DNA of 64,000 bases from CALNXN01 sp942490645 (GTDB lineage: Bacteria > Pseudomonadota > Alphaproteobacteria > Rhodobacterales > Rhodobacteraceae), in contig CALNXN010000007.1 of assembly GCA_942490645.1 (NCBI GenBank), positions 384,354 through 448,353 on the forward strand. The letters are read 5' to 3'. The notes below the pieces were generated by a model, which was given only the letters and a program-made list of their open reading frames with translations, was not told the DNA's origin and did not search any database. Shown one piece after another: positions 35,183 to 44,050 of the stretch; the first letter of the stretch is position 1; each line of letters begins with the position of its first letter. The translations under genes were made by a program, and so were the position numbers.

Positions 35183-37497
35183 AAACAATAGTTTCGCTCT
35201 TTTGGGCGCTTGTTTTTGCGCTTTGGGCAGGTGTCGCGGTCGCGCAAGAAGTCGCAACGGCTCCGATCGATTATACTTTGTGGGACAGCGTGGCCGATCG
35301 TGCGGAAACGGCGATCGATCAGAGGTCGGACGACACGGCCGTTTATGAACGGTTGCGACTGAGAATTGCTGCGTTCCGCGAGCAATTTGCGCTGGCCCGG
35401 CAGGCCAACACCGAGCGTATTCAGACATTGCGCGATCAGATCGAGGCACTGGGTGCCGCGCCAGAAAACGGGGCGGAACCGGCAGACATCGCGAGCCGCC
35501 GCAACGCGTTGGAGCAGCAGTTGCAAGCGCTTCAAGCGCCGGTGCTGGTGGCGGACGCGGCCTTCAGGCGGGCGGACGGATTGGTCGGAGAGATCGACGC
35601 GATTGTGCGAGAGCGGCAAACCCGACGCTTGCTGTCGTTGGGTCCGTCGCCGCTGAACCCGGCAAACTGGGCTCCTGCGCTACAGGAGTTTGCCGATATT
35701 ACCTCGCGCATCGGCGGTGAAGTATCAGCCATGAGCGAAGCGGACCGCCAAAGCACGTTGCGTGAAAATGCGCCGCTTGTGCTGCTGTTGCTGGCTTTGG
35801 GCGTTGTGTTATTGGCGCGTGGTCGCCATTGGGCATGGTTGGCACTTGAACGCTTGCGGCGATTGGGCGGTCACGGTTCCGGAGTGTGGCGGTTCCTGGT
35901 TTCGCTGTTTCGGATATTCCTGCCGCTGGCGGGGATTTTCGCCATTGTCGCCGCCTTGCGCGCCACAGGTTTGGCAGGCGTGCGCATAGATGAATTGCTG
36001 GATGACGTGCCAATCTGGGGTGCCGTTCTGCTGGGGTTTCGCTGGTTGGCAGAACGTCTTTTTGCGCGTGACGACGATGATGCGCTTATCCCGCTCGTCG
36101 CGGAACGCCGGTCGGAGGCACGGTTTTATGCGCTGGTGCTTTCGGTTCTGTTCGTGCTGCGCGGTGTTGCCGATGTCTTGGTCGGATTTGATGCCTCGTT
36201 CGAGGCCACGGAAGCAGTTATCACGTTCCCTATCGTGGTCGTCATGGGGCTTATCCTGTTTCGTCTTGGCCAGATATTGCGTGGGTTCAGACCTGCGCAA
36301 CCCAGAGCCGACGCGGATGATGCAACCCCGCGCGGCACCGGTTTTGCCCGCCTGATCCGACTGATCGGAACGGGCGTGATGCTGGTGTCGATTGCGGCAC
36401 CGGTGATGGCTGCTGTTGGTTATGCGGAAGCCGGCAATGCGCTGCTCTACCCCACGATCTCCAGCCTGGTCATTCTGGGTTTGGTGGTGACCTTCCAGCG
36501 TTTTGCCGCCGACATCTACGGGCTGATCACCGGACAGGGCAGGGAAGGGCGCGACGCGTTGATCCCGGTGTTGATAGGCTTCTTGTTCGTGCTGTTGGCG
36601 TCACCTGTTCTGGCGTTGGCATGGGGTGCACGGGTTGCGGATTTGACCGAACTATGGGCCGATTTCGCACGCGGGTTCCAGGTCGGTGATACTCAGATTT
36701 CGCCGACGGATTTTCTGGCCTTTGCCATCGTGTTTGTCGCGGGCTACACCCTCACCCGGTTCGTGCAAGGAGCATTGCGCTCGAACGTTCTGCCCAAGAC
36801 CAAGATCGACCCCGGGGCGCAAACTGCCATTGTGTCGGGTCTGGGCTACGTCGGAATTTTCCTGGCCGCATTGGTTGCCATCACAACCGCAGGCATTGAT
36901 CTGTCGTCGCTGGCGATTGTGGCTGGTGCGCTGTCGGTAGGTATCGGTTTTGGCCTGCAGAATATCGTGTCGAACTTTGTCTCGGGCATCATTTTGCTGA
37001 TCGAACGGCCGATCTCGGAAGGCGATTGGATCGAAGTGGGCGGCAAGCAGGGTTATGTGCGCAACATTTCCGTACGCTCGACCCGCATCGAAACCTTTGA
37101 CCGCTCGGATGTGATTGTGCCCAACGCCGATCTGGTCAGCGGAACGGTCACCAACTTTACCCGTGGCAACACGGTGGGGCGTCTGATCGTTGATATTGGC
37201 GTGGCGTATGGGACGGACGTGCGCAAAGTGGAACGGATCCTCAAAGAGATCGCGGAGGATCAACCCATGGTCCTGCGTAATCCGCCCCCGATGATCTTGT
37301 TCAACAACTTCGGTGCGGATTCGCTGGAGTTCCAGATGCGGATGATCCTGCGGGACGTCAACTGGACGCTGAGCGTCAAGAACGACGTCAACCACGCCAT
37401 CGCCAAGCGCTTCGCCGAAGAAGAGATCGAAGTGCCCTTTGCGCAGCGTGATCTGTGGATCCGCAATCCGGAGGCTTTGAAGGGGACAGACCCATGA
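35179..37497 (+). CDS. Mechanosensitive ion channel (MscS/KefA-like) with DUF3772 N-terminus
   Basis: A 772-residue inner-membrane channel. Signal peptide (ending GVAVAQE) leads to a periplasmic coiled-coil domain (residues 30-200), then many membrane helices, and a C-terminal MscS core: LSVGIGFGLQNIVSNFVSGI is the pore helix, and ERPISEGDWIEVGGKQGYV starts the cytoplasmic beta domain. It opens under membrane tension and releases solutes during osmotic downshock. ATGA overlaps couple it both to cysK upstream and alaX downstream. Confidence 0.9.
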   Translation: MKTIVSLFWALVFALWAGVAVAQEVATAPIDYTLWDSVADRAETAIDQRSDDTAVYERLRLRIAAFREQFALARQANTERIQTLRDQIEALGAAPENGAEPADIASRRNALEQQLQALQAPVLVADAAFRRADGLVGEIDAIVRERQTRRLLSLGPSPLNPANWAPALQEFADITSRIGGEVSAMSEADRQSTLRENAPLVLLLLALGVVLLARGRHWAWLALERLRRLGGHGSGVWRFLVSLFRIFLPLAGIFAIVAALRATGLAGVRIDELLDDVPIWGAVLLGFRWLAERLFARDDDDALIPLVAERRSEARFYALVLSVLFVLRGVADVLVGFDASFEATEAVITFPIVVVMGLILFRLGQILRGFRPAQPRADADDATPRGTGFARLIRLIGTGVMLVSIAAPVMAAVGYAEAGNALLYPTISSLVILGLVVTFQRFAADIYGLITGQGREGRDALIPVLIGFLFVLLASPVLALAWGARVADLTELWADFARGFQVGDTQISPTDFLAFAIVFVAGYTLTRFVQGALRSNVLPKTKIDPGAQTAIVSGLGYVGIFLAALVAITTAGIDLSSLAIVAGALSVGIGFGLQNIVSNFVSGIILLIERPISEGDWIEVGGKQGYVRNISVRSTRIETFDRSDVIVPNADLVSGTVTNFTRGNTVGRLIVDIGVAYGTDVRKVERILKEIAEDQPMVLRNPPPMILFNNFGADSLEFQMRMILRDVNWTLSVKNDVNHAIAKRFAEEEIEVPFAQRDLWIRNPEALKGTDP

Positions 37498-38213
37498 CTG
37501 GCATGATCTTTCGCGAGGACGCCTATGCACGCAGTGCCGAGGGCAAGGTGTGCGCCGTGACGCCAGAAGGCGGGATCGTGCTGGACCGCACAGTGTTTTA
37601 CCCGACGGGCGGCGGTCAGCCGGGCGACAGTGGTATGTTGACTTGGGAAGATCAGACCCTTGAAATCGCGACCACGGTCAAGGGTGAAGGCAACACGATC
37701 GTGCTGGTGCCCGCCGAACCCGTGGCGTTGCCAGCGGTGGGACAAGCGGTCGTGCAGCGGTTGGATTGGGAGCGGCGACTGGGTCATATGCGTGTGCACA
37801 CGGCGCTGCATTTGTTGTCGGTTGTTGTGCCCTTTGGCGTGACGGGTGGGTCCATCAGTGCCAGACATGGGCGCTTGGATTTCGACATGCCGGATGCCCC
37901 GCCAGACAAAGATGCTCTGGGTGCGGCCTTGGCGGCACTTGTTGCACAAGACGCCGCCGTGACGGAGCGATGGATCACCCAAGACGAATTGGATGCCAAC
38001 CCCGGTTTGGTGAAAACCATGTCGGTCCAGCCGCCCCGTGGCGCAGGCGACATCCGTCTGATCCAGATCGGGCCAGATAGTGATCCAATCGACCTGCAAC
38101 CCTGTGGCGGCACACATGTGGCACGATTAAGTGAAATCGGCCCGGTCCGCCTCGGCAAGATCGAGAAGAAGGGGCGCATGAACCGCCGCGTCTATCTGCA
38201 TCTGGAAGACTGA
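37494..38213 (+). CDS. AlaX-type alanyl-tRNA editing protein
   Basis: A 239-residue stand-alone editing domain that hydrolyses mischarged Ser- or Gly-tRNA(Ala). The zinc site is visible: His102 and His106 in RVHTALHLLS, and Cys204 and His208 in QPCGGTHVARL. The N-terminal FYPTGGGQPGDSG is the conserved glycine-rich entry. ATG at 37494 overlaps the channel stop; a longer frame from 37455 lies within the channel gene. Last gene of the trg operon-like series, 70 bases before tRNA-Ser, a suggestive neighbour for a Ser-mischarging editor. Confidence 0.9.
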   Translation: MTGMIFREDAYARSAEGKVCAVTPEGGIVLDRTVFYPTGGGQPGDSGMLTWEDQTLEIATTVKGEGNTIVLVPAEPVALPAVGQAVVQRLDWERRLGHMRVHTALHLLSVVVPFGVTGGSISARHGRLDFDMPDAPPDKDALGAALAALVAQDAAVTERWITQDELDANPGLVKTMSVQPPRGAGDIRLIQIGPDSDPIDLQPCGGTHVARLSEIGPVRLGKIEKKGRMNRRVYLHLED

Positions 38214-38282
38214 CAGCTTAACCCACGTTCGGATCATTTCTTCCTTGCAATGTGTTGTCCCACCACGCTAAACCGCGCCAAC

Positions 38283-38372
38283 GGAGCGGTGGCCGAGTGG
38301 TCGAAGGCGCACGCCTGGAAAGTGTGTAGGCGGGAGACCGTCTCCAGGGTTCGAATCCCTGTCGCTCCGCCA
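38283..38372 (+). tRNA. tRNA-Ser (GGA anticodon)
   Basis: Class II tRNA of 90 bases with an encoded CCA. The acceptor GGAGCGG pairs with TCGCTCC, the anticodon arm CACGC-CTGGAAA-GTGTG gives anticodon GGA (codons UCC/UCU), a long variable arm follows (GGCGGGAGACCGTCTCC region), and the T-arm reads GGGTTCGAATCCC. The island-like DNA begins right after its 3' end. Confidence 0.97.
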
Positions 38373-38644
38373 TTAAAGACTTTCAAGCCATTGTTTTTTA
38401 TTGAAAAAATGGCGCCGTATTTCGACATATCCCCCACAAAATCCCCCAAAGCAGTGCGGACTGCCTCGGAACTTCCCGGATGATCTGCCGCTACTCTCTT
38501 TCTACGAAGGAAGATAATAACCCCTGCGGTTCAGGGCATCGCGGCCGGCAGGGAAATCCGTTCTCTTGCTTCTTGGTAGGCAGCTGCCGTTTCCGGCCCA
38601 AACATGCCGTTGGTGCCAATCACGTCTAACGCCGCTCCCCCCCA

Positions 38645-38708
38645 GAGCGGTCATGGCGCGAAACAGGTGGATTGGTCAAGCGGACCTTCGCGAGCTTCTG
38701 TTGAGTGA
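38645..38708 (+). repeat. Segment repeated at the other end of the island (copy 1)
   Basis: Starts AGCGGTCATGGCGCGAAAC and continues with GGTCAAGCGG and GAGCTTCTGT; the same order of blocks recurs at 40880-40935, with small gaps between. The 19-base core is identical in both copies. Confidence 0.6.
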
Positions 38709-38806
38709 CCGACATGCGGACTTCCCGCTGCGATCTCGCGAACGGTGGCTTCTATCAATGATCGAACTGTTAACAGCGCGGCGGACGACCGATTTTCACG
38801 CACCGC

Positions 38807-39537
38807 TCAGCTCGCGCCTCCCGGCAGATCCGGCCCCTCCGAATTTCTGGGCGCGTCACCTCGCACCCTTGAGCTGGCAAGCATCCTTCGCGGCCCGACC
38901 GTCAGAAAAGGACGCGCTGACGAGCCGTTCATGGCCGAGCCTTTACTCGGCATCGGCCCGTAAATGGCTTGCAGTTCAAGGCGCTCATCCGGCGTCAGCC
39001 CGTTTACAACCATCGGGCCAAGATAAAGCGATTCAGAATAACCACCGTTGGCCTTTATCACGTGATGTCGATCCAACGCGAAGTGTATCCACTTTATTGC
39101 GTCCTTGCCACGCATGATCCGAATGCCGGGCTGACGTATCAGGGCTTTGGCAGGCACCAGATATGCCCGCTCAAACGCGTATTCGAACTGCCGACCTTCA
39201 CCTACCAGAATGCGATGCTGTGGCGAGACGATAAGGTCGTGCATTGGACGCCCGCGCCCGAGAGCGCCCGCTTGGATCAGGACCGGGCGGCTATCGTCGT
39301 CAGCATTTTCGAGTGCATGGTTTCTGGACCGCAGCCAGCAGACGCGGCAAGCGCCTGCATCCACCGTTTCAACCAGATCACCGACACGCAGGTTTCAATG
39401 GCGCGCGGTCCACGGTGTGCGATCATCGTGCCCGCGCGTAGCAGACGACCTGCGAGCTTCGAGTCCTTTTCATTAAGTCCTTCATTCGGAAGAATCATCG
39501 AGCCATTCCGGCGGCCGACTGACGCGGGTTTCGCCAA
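38807..39537 (-). pseudogene. Hint-domain protein remnant
   Basis: Minus strand. The first part (39537-39340) reads AGTMIAHRGPRAIETC, the start of a Hint (hedgehog/intein) fold. After a frame change, coding continues with MHDLIVSPQHRILV, LVPAKALIRQPGIRIM, IHFALDRHHVIKANGGYSES and LTPDERLELQAIYG. These match the Hint-domain family common in Rhodobacterales, often the C-terminal module of large calcium-binding exoproteins. No N-terminal module is present and the frame is broken, so it looks like a leftover of a lost surface protein. Confidence 0.65.
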
Positions 39538-40529
39538 CCTGATCGTACGTTACCATCAGCCGCTGATGTGTGCCCAACGTCACCGATGGACGCGTCATTC
39601 ACTTCTGGGCGAAATCATGGACCGTGCGGCGCCGAGTGATCGGCGTCCGCGCCACCGCCGGATCTTGAACGTCGCACGGCGACGTCAGCACTTGGGGCCG
39701 AATTCAATCTGAGCCGCGCGACCGTCCGCGATGACAACGGTGTTCGCCCGCGGACCCTCGAATGCAGGGACCATTGTCGCGCCGCAGCAACCGCTCGGCG
39801 GCTGTCAGCCAACGGTTTCGACAGGTCGCGTGTCGCGTGACGTGCCTCTCGATGATCTTGACCCCTCGGATCGCTCGGGGCGGACTCGAAGTCGGGCCCG
39901 CCGCGCCCGAACGTGATATCGCCGCGCGGACGGGCGAGATGAACGTCGCCCGGAGACACTGATTATCTCAGCCGAATTGATCTCATCGGACCAGTGGAGC
40001 AGTCTTTGTCTACGATGATAAAAGTTGGAGCGCCCGGCGGCGAGCGCGGGCCGTTTAGGCTAATGTTAGCGCGAGTTACGGAGCATCAGTTTTTGAAGCG
40101 ATCGCCGGCATCTTCATGACTAGCAGCTGAGCGGCAAGGCATCCAGCGAGACGCAGCTCGGTCAAAGGGGCCCGCCGAATCGCGCACTCAGCCTGAGCCG
40201 CGTCGGAACGGCCAACTTGCAAAGGGTACTTCCCGCGCAAGCGCCGCTCAACGCTGGCCAGTCGAAGTCTTGACGAAAACTGTCAGAGACGCAGTCCAGC
40301 CGTAGCGCCGTCGCGAGAACAGACACTCGAGGCAGCGAAATCAGAGATTGACCGACCCGCGCGCGCTCTTGACCATTCGACTAGACGTGATCGCAGCGCA
40401 GAACAGAATTTTCGGCAAGGCTCGAATTCACCGCGACCTTTCGGCCCAATAGCGCCACCAGTTCCGCGCCAATGGCCAGAAACTGGTCGCAAAAGCGCAT
40501 CGCTACGAAGCTGCGAAACTCAGCGATGA

Positions 40530-40860
40530 GTTACTTCCACTACGGCTTTCAAATGCGCTGACATAATCTGTGACTTCTGCGGCTACCTCACGCAGGTCAA
40601 GACGGCGAAAGTAGCGGACGTCGAGATTTTGCCGAGATATGTGCTTGGCGGGGCATGGGGACCGCAGCAGGCAAGGATGGAAGCCGCCATCTGCTTACGC
40701 TGTACCTCGTATTGTAGCGAGAGACGGCATTCCGTATTTTTCTTGTGAAGGGCTTGGTGAAGAAATGTTTTGGGGGCCTCTGAGTTGTAAGGGGGGGAAG
40801 GTTGCCGCCGTGAGTGTGCCGACAAATTTGTCCGATGGGGGGAGAAGTGGTTGGTGACGC
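40530..40860 (+). pseudogene. Remnant resembling a restriction-endonuclease-like conserved protein
   Basis: One frame reads ICDFCGYLTQVKTAKVADV then LPRYVLGGAWGPQQARMEAA. A frame change near 40690 leads to VARDGIPYF and, near 40830, LSDGGRSGW. From memory, a family of hypothetical restriction-like proteins has this order of motifs (CDFCG, GAAWxPQ, then SxxxRAGWQGF). Its upstream half cannot be read. The gene is not functional. Family naming is tentative. Confidence 0.3.
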
Positions 40861-40879
40861 GTAAGACTGCTGGAGCCCC

Positions 40880-40935
40880 AAGCGGTCATGGCGCGAAACG
40901 GCGAAGCTGGTCAAGCGGCTGGAGCTTCTGTGAGT
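40880..40935 (+). repeat. Segment repeated at the other end of the island (copy 2)
   Basis: AGCGGTCATGGCGCGAAAC, then GGTCAAGCGG and GGAGCTTCTGTGAGTG. Partner of the copy at 38645. The two enclose about 2.2 kb of decayed sequence. Confidence 0.6.
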
Positions 40936-41163
40936 GCGGGTTTGCTCGCATGTTGCTGTCATCGCTAAGCGGAAGCGGCATGCTCGCTGCTACGTTGCAG
41001 CCAAAATCGCCAGAGCGGCCATTGAAAGCCCCGCTGAGACACGAAATTCAAACCGTCATTCGCCACGGGCGGTTCCAACGATTCAGCCGCGGGACGTAGC
41101 AGCCGTCTACCCGAAGACATTTGACGTCAGCTAAAGACCCTTAGGGAGCAAAACAGCGAACCC

Positions 41164-42159
41164 TTAGCCGTGCATTTGCCTTTTGCGATTTCGGGTGCGT
41201 TGCGTCGCCTCTTCTGACCCATCATGATACGTCCCAAACCACTTGTCCCATGGCATTTCCGCGTTCCCGTAATTGCACTCATAATACCGATGGTGGAGTT
41301 GGTGAAAGAACGCCCCAAGCAGGATGGCTTGACGATCTCGCGCCCACAACGCCTCGTATCCTGAATGAGATGACGCAGCACCCAGCATCAGCCAATAGCC
41401 AAGAAACAGCATATGCACTGGATGGCTTGGGAGGATGAGAACGATCAGGATTGCGCTGAGGTAGGTCAACGCTTCAACGGGGTGCATCGACATGCCGGAC
41501 CATGGGCCGGTGTTGACGTTGCGATGATGAACTGAATGCACGTGTTTGTAGATAAACGGCTGATGCAAAAACAGATGCACGACGTAAAAGTGAAAGCTTT
41601 GCCACAGCGCAAGAAGAGGAAACATCAGAATGAACCAAACGGGATGCGCGCCGAATGACAAGGTGCCGATCAATCCGTTGGCATAGGACCAGCGCAAGAA
41701 GCACTCTAGAGACGATAGAATCGTCGCGCCAAACATCATCGAGTAGTAGACGTTGTCCCATGTCTGATAGCCGAATTTGAACAATGCGTTCTTGCGTTTG
41801 AAATATGGGCGCGGGTCAAATTTCTGTAATTTTCCCTGACCGTCGATCCCATAGAACCAGTGATGCAGCCCTCCGGCGACAATCAACAATAGCAGCCAAT
41901 TGCGTAAGAACACCCATGCCGTCCAGCCAAGACCGAGGCTGGATTGCTCTTGCCCTACAGGATGCAGCCAGAAGGCTACTAAAAACGCCAGTGCAAGAAA
42001 GAACGAGCGGTCAGAAAATTGTAGCCAGTTCTGCCACACCCATTTTATCAGAGCGGCGGGTTTCGGCGGCCACAGCCAATACGGCGCATGCCTGACTGGT
42101 AACTCTGGATGCCAGTGCCACTCCCGGCTCATTGGTTCGGGGTCGGTTTTCTTTGTCAT
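41164..42159 (-). CDS. Sterol desaturase / fatty acid hydroxylase family protein
   Basis: A 331-residue integral-membrane di-iron enzyme. The eight-histidine pattern is present: HFYVVHLFLH, then HSVHHRNVN and HQLHHRYYECNYG, between membrane helices such as WFILMFPLLALWQSF and YLSAILIVLILPSHPVHMLF. Members hydroxylate or desaturate sterols, carotenoids or fatty acids; no substrate can be chosen here. The gene is richer in A and T than the housekeeping genes to its left, which fits an accessory origin. A short dyad lies about 80 bases upstream of its start. Confidence 0.87.
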   Translation of the reverse strand: MTKKTDPEPMSREWHWHPELPVRHAPYWLWPPKPAALIKWVWQNWLQFSDRSFFLALAFLVAFWLHPVGQEQSSLGLGWTAWVFLRNWLLLLIVAGGLHHWFYGIDGQGKLQKFDPRPYFKRKNALFKFGYQTWDNVYYSMMFGATILSSLECFLRWSYANGLIGTLSFGAHPVWFILMFPLLALWQSFHFYVVHLFLHQPFIYKHVHSVHHRNVNTGPWSGMSMHPVEALTYLSAILIVLILPSHPVHMLFLGYWLMLGAASSHSGYEALWARDRQAILLGAFFHQLHHRYYECNYGNAEMPWDKWFGTYHDGSEEATQRTRNRKRQMHG

Positions 42160-42235
42160 CCAAATTTCACCTTGCTGGCATGGTGAATACTTACCTGTCT
42201 GAATGTCAGCGGGTCTTTTCTAAAAGCGACGTTTT

Positions 42236-42254
42236 GAAACACGCAAAGTGTTTC
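42236..42254. promoter_or_regulatory. Perfect 7-bp dyad upstream of the sterol desaturase gene
   Basis: GAAACAC, GCAAA, GTGTTTC. Seven perfect pairs with a 5-base centre, 77 bases upstream of the start on the minus strand. Could be an operator or a small hairpin. Confidence 0.35.
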
Positions 42255-42353
42255 TCACCTTATAGATTGATAGGCGTGGTCAGTTTCTTCGAAAATTCCT
42301 CGCTGAAGAAAGCGGCCACTTGTTCAAGGCGCAGCATCGGTGACTCTGGGCTC

Positions 42354-42460
42354 TCCTGACACCTTCGCCGCACCATCTACGAACGGTTGGTCCGAAAACG
42401 GGTGCCGTTCTCTGCGTAGAGCTTGAACTGGCAAGACGCGGGACGAAGTACCAATTCGCG
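42354..42460 (+). repeat. Dispersed non-coding repeat, copy 1
   Basis: Includes CACCTTCGCCGC, AACGAACGG-like and GCCGTTC blocks, then GAACTGGCAAGACGCGGGAC and AATTCGC. The same blocks in the same order recur at 45350-45460, roughly 70% identical by eye over 100 bases. It has no reading frame shared by both copies. Fills the gap between the sterol desaturase and EamA genes. Confidence 0.6.
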
Positions 42461-42594
42461 GCGTTGGCAGAAGGTGCTGGTCAGAGGCCATTCCTTGGCA
42501 TCTATGTACCACGAACAGCTTCGGTGTCGCAAACGGAAGGCCAAAGCGACAGCCGCATCGCTAGCAATGAGAAAAAATGTCCCAAGGAGACCAA

Positions 42595-43512
42595 ATGACT
42601 GCCATGAGCCAACCGTCACAAGGCACGGACGGGCACCGGTTTGGTGTCCTGTTTGTCTTTGCTGCTGGTGTGCTTTGGTCGACCGTCGGGCTTGGAATAC
42701 GGCTGATCGAAGACGCGGTTGTGTGGCAGATATTACTTTACCGATCGGCCAGCCTGTCACTTCTGCTTTATGTGTTCATTCGTATGCGCTCTGGTGAAAG
42801 CCCTTTTGCCCAGATCCGTCGCACCGGGTTCCCAGCAGTGATCGCAGGGCTGTCACTGGTGGCCGCCTATTCCGGAGGGATATATGCAATCCAGGCGACA
42901 TCTGTGGCAAACGCCATGCTTCTGTTTGCAACAGCACCCTTTATGGCGGCTGTTCTTGGATGGATCGTCTTGCGTGAACCTGTACGCGCTGCCACCTGGG
43001 TGGCGATCACCGTTGCCATTGCCGGTATCGCGATCATGGTCGCAGATAAATCCGGAGGCGTTGCCCTGAGGGGTAGCCTTGCGGCGTTGGGGTCCGCCTT
43101 TGGATTTGCGGTCTTCACTGTGGCGCTGCGGTGGGGGAAATCGGGTGAAATGCTGCCGTCGGTGTTTCTGTCCGGATTGTTCGGCATCATCGTGACCTCC
43201 GGCATATGCCTGTTTTTGGATTTGTCCCTGGTGTTGTCGGTCCGGGATGGCGGCATTGCAATGGGCATGGGGGTGTTTCAGGTCGGCGCAGGGTTGATCC
43301 TGTATACACTGGGGTCTCGCAGCCTTCCTGCAGCGGAACTTGCGCTGTTGTCACTGGCCGAAGTGCTCCTTGGCCCGTTATGGGTCTGGTTGTTCATCGG
43401 TGAAACCGCCACGCTCAACACATTGACTGGCGGCGCGGTGTTGCTTGCGGCGATCGCCGGAAACGCTCTGTCAGGCAAGCGGCGTAGGCCGCCGCCGATC
43501 ACGTCACCTTAG
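42595..43512 (+). CDS. EamA/DMT family exporter
   Basis: A 305-residue, ten-helix drug/metabolite transporter with two EamA halves (residues about 15-145 and 155-290). Marker segments include VLWSTVGLGIRLIEDAVVWQ, ATSVANAMLLFATAPFMAAV with the EPVRAATW loop, and SLPAAELALLSLAEVLLGPL with the GETAT loop. ATG at 42595 has AAGGAG six bases upstream, so I prefer it over the ATG at 42577. Substrate unknown. Isolated between repeat-bearing non-coding stretches. Confidence 0.87.
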   Translation: MTAMSQPSQGTDGHRFGVLFVFAAGVLWSTVGLGIRLIEDAVVWQILLYRSASLSLLLYVFIRMRSGESPFAQIRRTGFPAVIAGLSLVAAYSGGIYAIQATSVANAMLLFATAPFMAAVLGWIVLREPVRAATWVAITVAIAGIAIMVADKSGGVALRGSLAALGSAFGFAVFTVALRWGKSGEMLPSVFLSGLFGIIVTSGICLFLDLSLVLSVRDGGIAMGMGVFQVGAGLILYTLGSRSLPAAELALLSLAEVLLGPLWVWLFIGETATLNTLTGGAVLLAAIAGNALSGKRRRPPPITSP

Positions 43513-43660
43513 GGGATTGGGAACAACCTATTCCTGATGGATCTGCCGTGAATGAGTGCGTTGCATGTGTGATCCGATACACTTGCGCATGATGAGTGTT
43601 GCTTTTGGGGTTCCGATATAAGTGTTGCTATTGCGCGACTTTAGCCAAAAGGACGTCTAG

Positions 43661-43861
43661 CTACCCTTCGCGTTCCAGTTTTTTTCGCGCAAGTTTTCGG
43701 GCGCGGCGGATTGCTTCGCCTTTTTCCCGCAGCCTTTTCTCGGAAGGTTTTTCGAAGTGTTCCTTCAGCTTCATTTCGCGGAATACACCTTCGCGTTGTA
43801 GTTTTTTCTTCAACACCCGAAGAGCTTGATCAACATTGTTGTCGCGAACACTTACTTGCAT
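43661..43861 (-). CDS. rpsU: 30S ribosomal protein bS21
   Basis: A 66-residue highly basic ribosomal protein: MQVSVRDNNVDQALRVLKKK, REGVFREMKLKEHFEKPS and RRARKLARKKLEREG. The ATG at 43861 gives the standard N-terminus; the in-frame start at 43888 is rejected. It sits in an otherwise accessory stretch with mobile-looking repeats, and the flanking DNA (43512-43660 and 43862-44050) is AT-richer with no other gene visible. It may be a second bS21 copy. Confidence 0.93.
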   Translation of the reverse strand: MQVSVRDNNVDQALRVLKKKLQREGVFREMKLKEHFEKPSEKRLREKGEAIRRARKLARKKLEREG

Positions 43862-44050
43862 GTGGTTTTCAAACCTTTCCAGAAACAACTTATTGAGATT
43901 TGCACGAGCCCGTCAGTTGTCAAGGTAATTTTTGTGTATGCAACTGCACGTCGGAAAAACGGTGTTCTTCCTAGTTCTGGCTTTCGACCGTTGAGCCGCG
44001 TTTTCAGCAGTATCTTCGCTCATCCAGTATCAGCCGAGGCTGCTTGTAGA

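Larger units (their letters stand above)
38373..41163. other. Gene-poor decayed island downstream of tRNA-Ser
   Basis: About 2.8 kb with no intact gene. Coding remnants are a Hint-domain protein (minus strand, 38807-39537) and a CxFCG-type protein (plus strand, 40530-40860). Local base composition varies abruptly, with a GC-rich first part and an AT-richer part near 40720-40850. A similar 60-base segment occurs near both ends. No intact integrase or transposase is visible, and I do not find a second copy of the tRNA 3' end in the window. Confidence 0.6.

Noticed and set aside
35179..38213. Possibility that the mscS and alaX genes are one fused protein
   Set aside because: The frames differ and a clean stop-start ATGA overlap separates them.
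38234..38449. Open frame on the minus strand with a GATGIRTLETVSRLHTF-like stretch
   Set aside because: It is the reverse translation of tRNA-Ser, a common false gene call.
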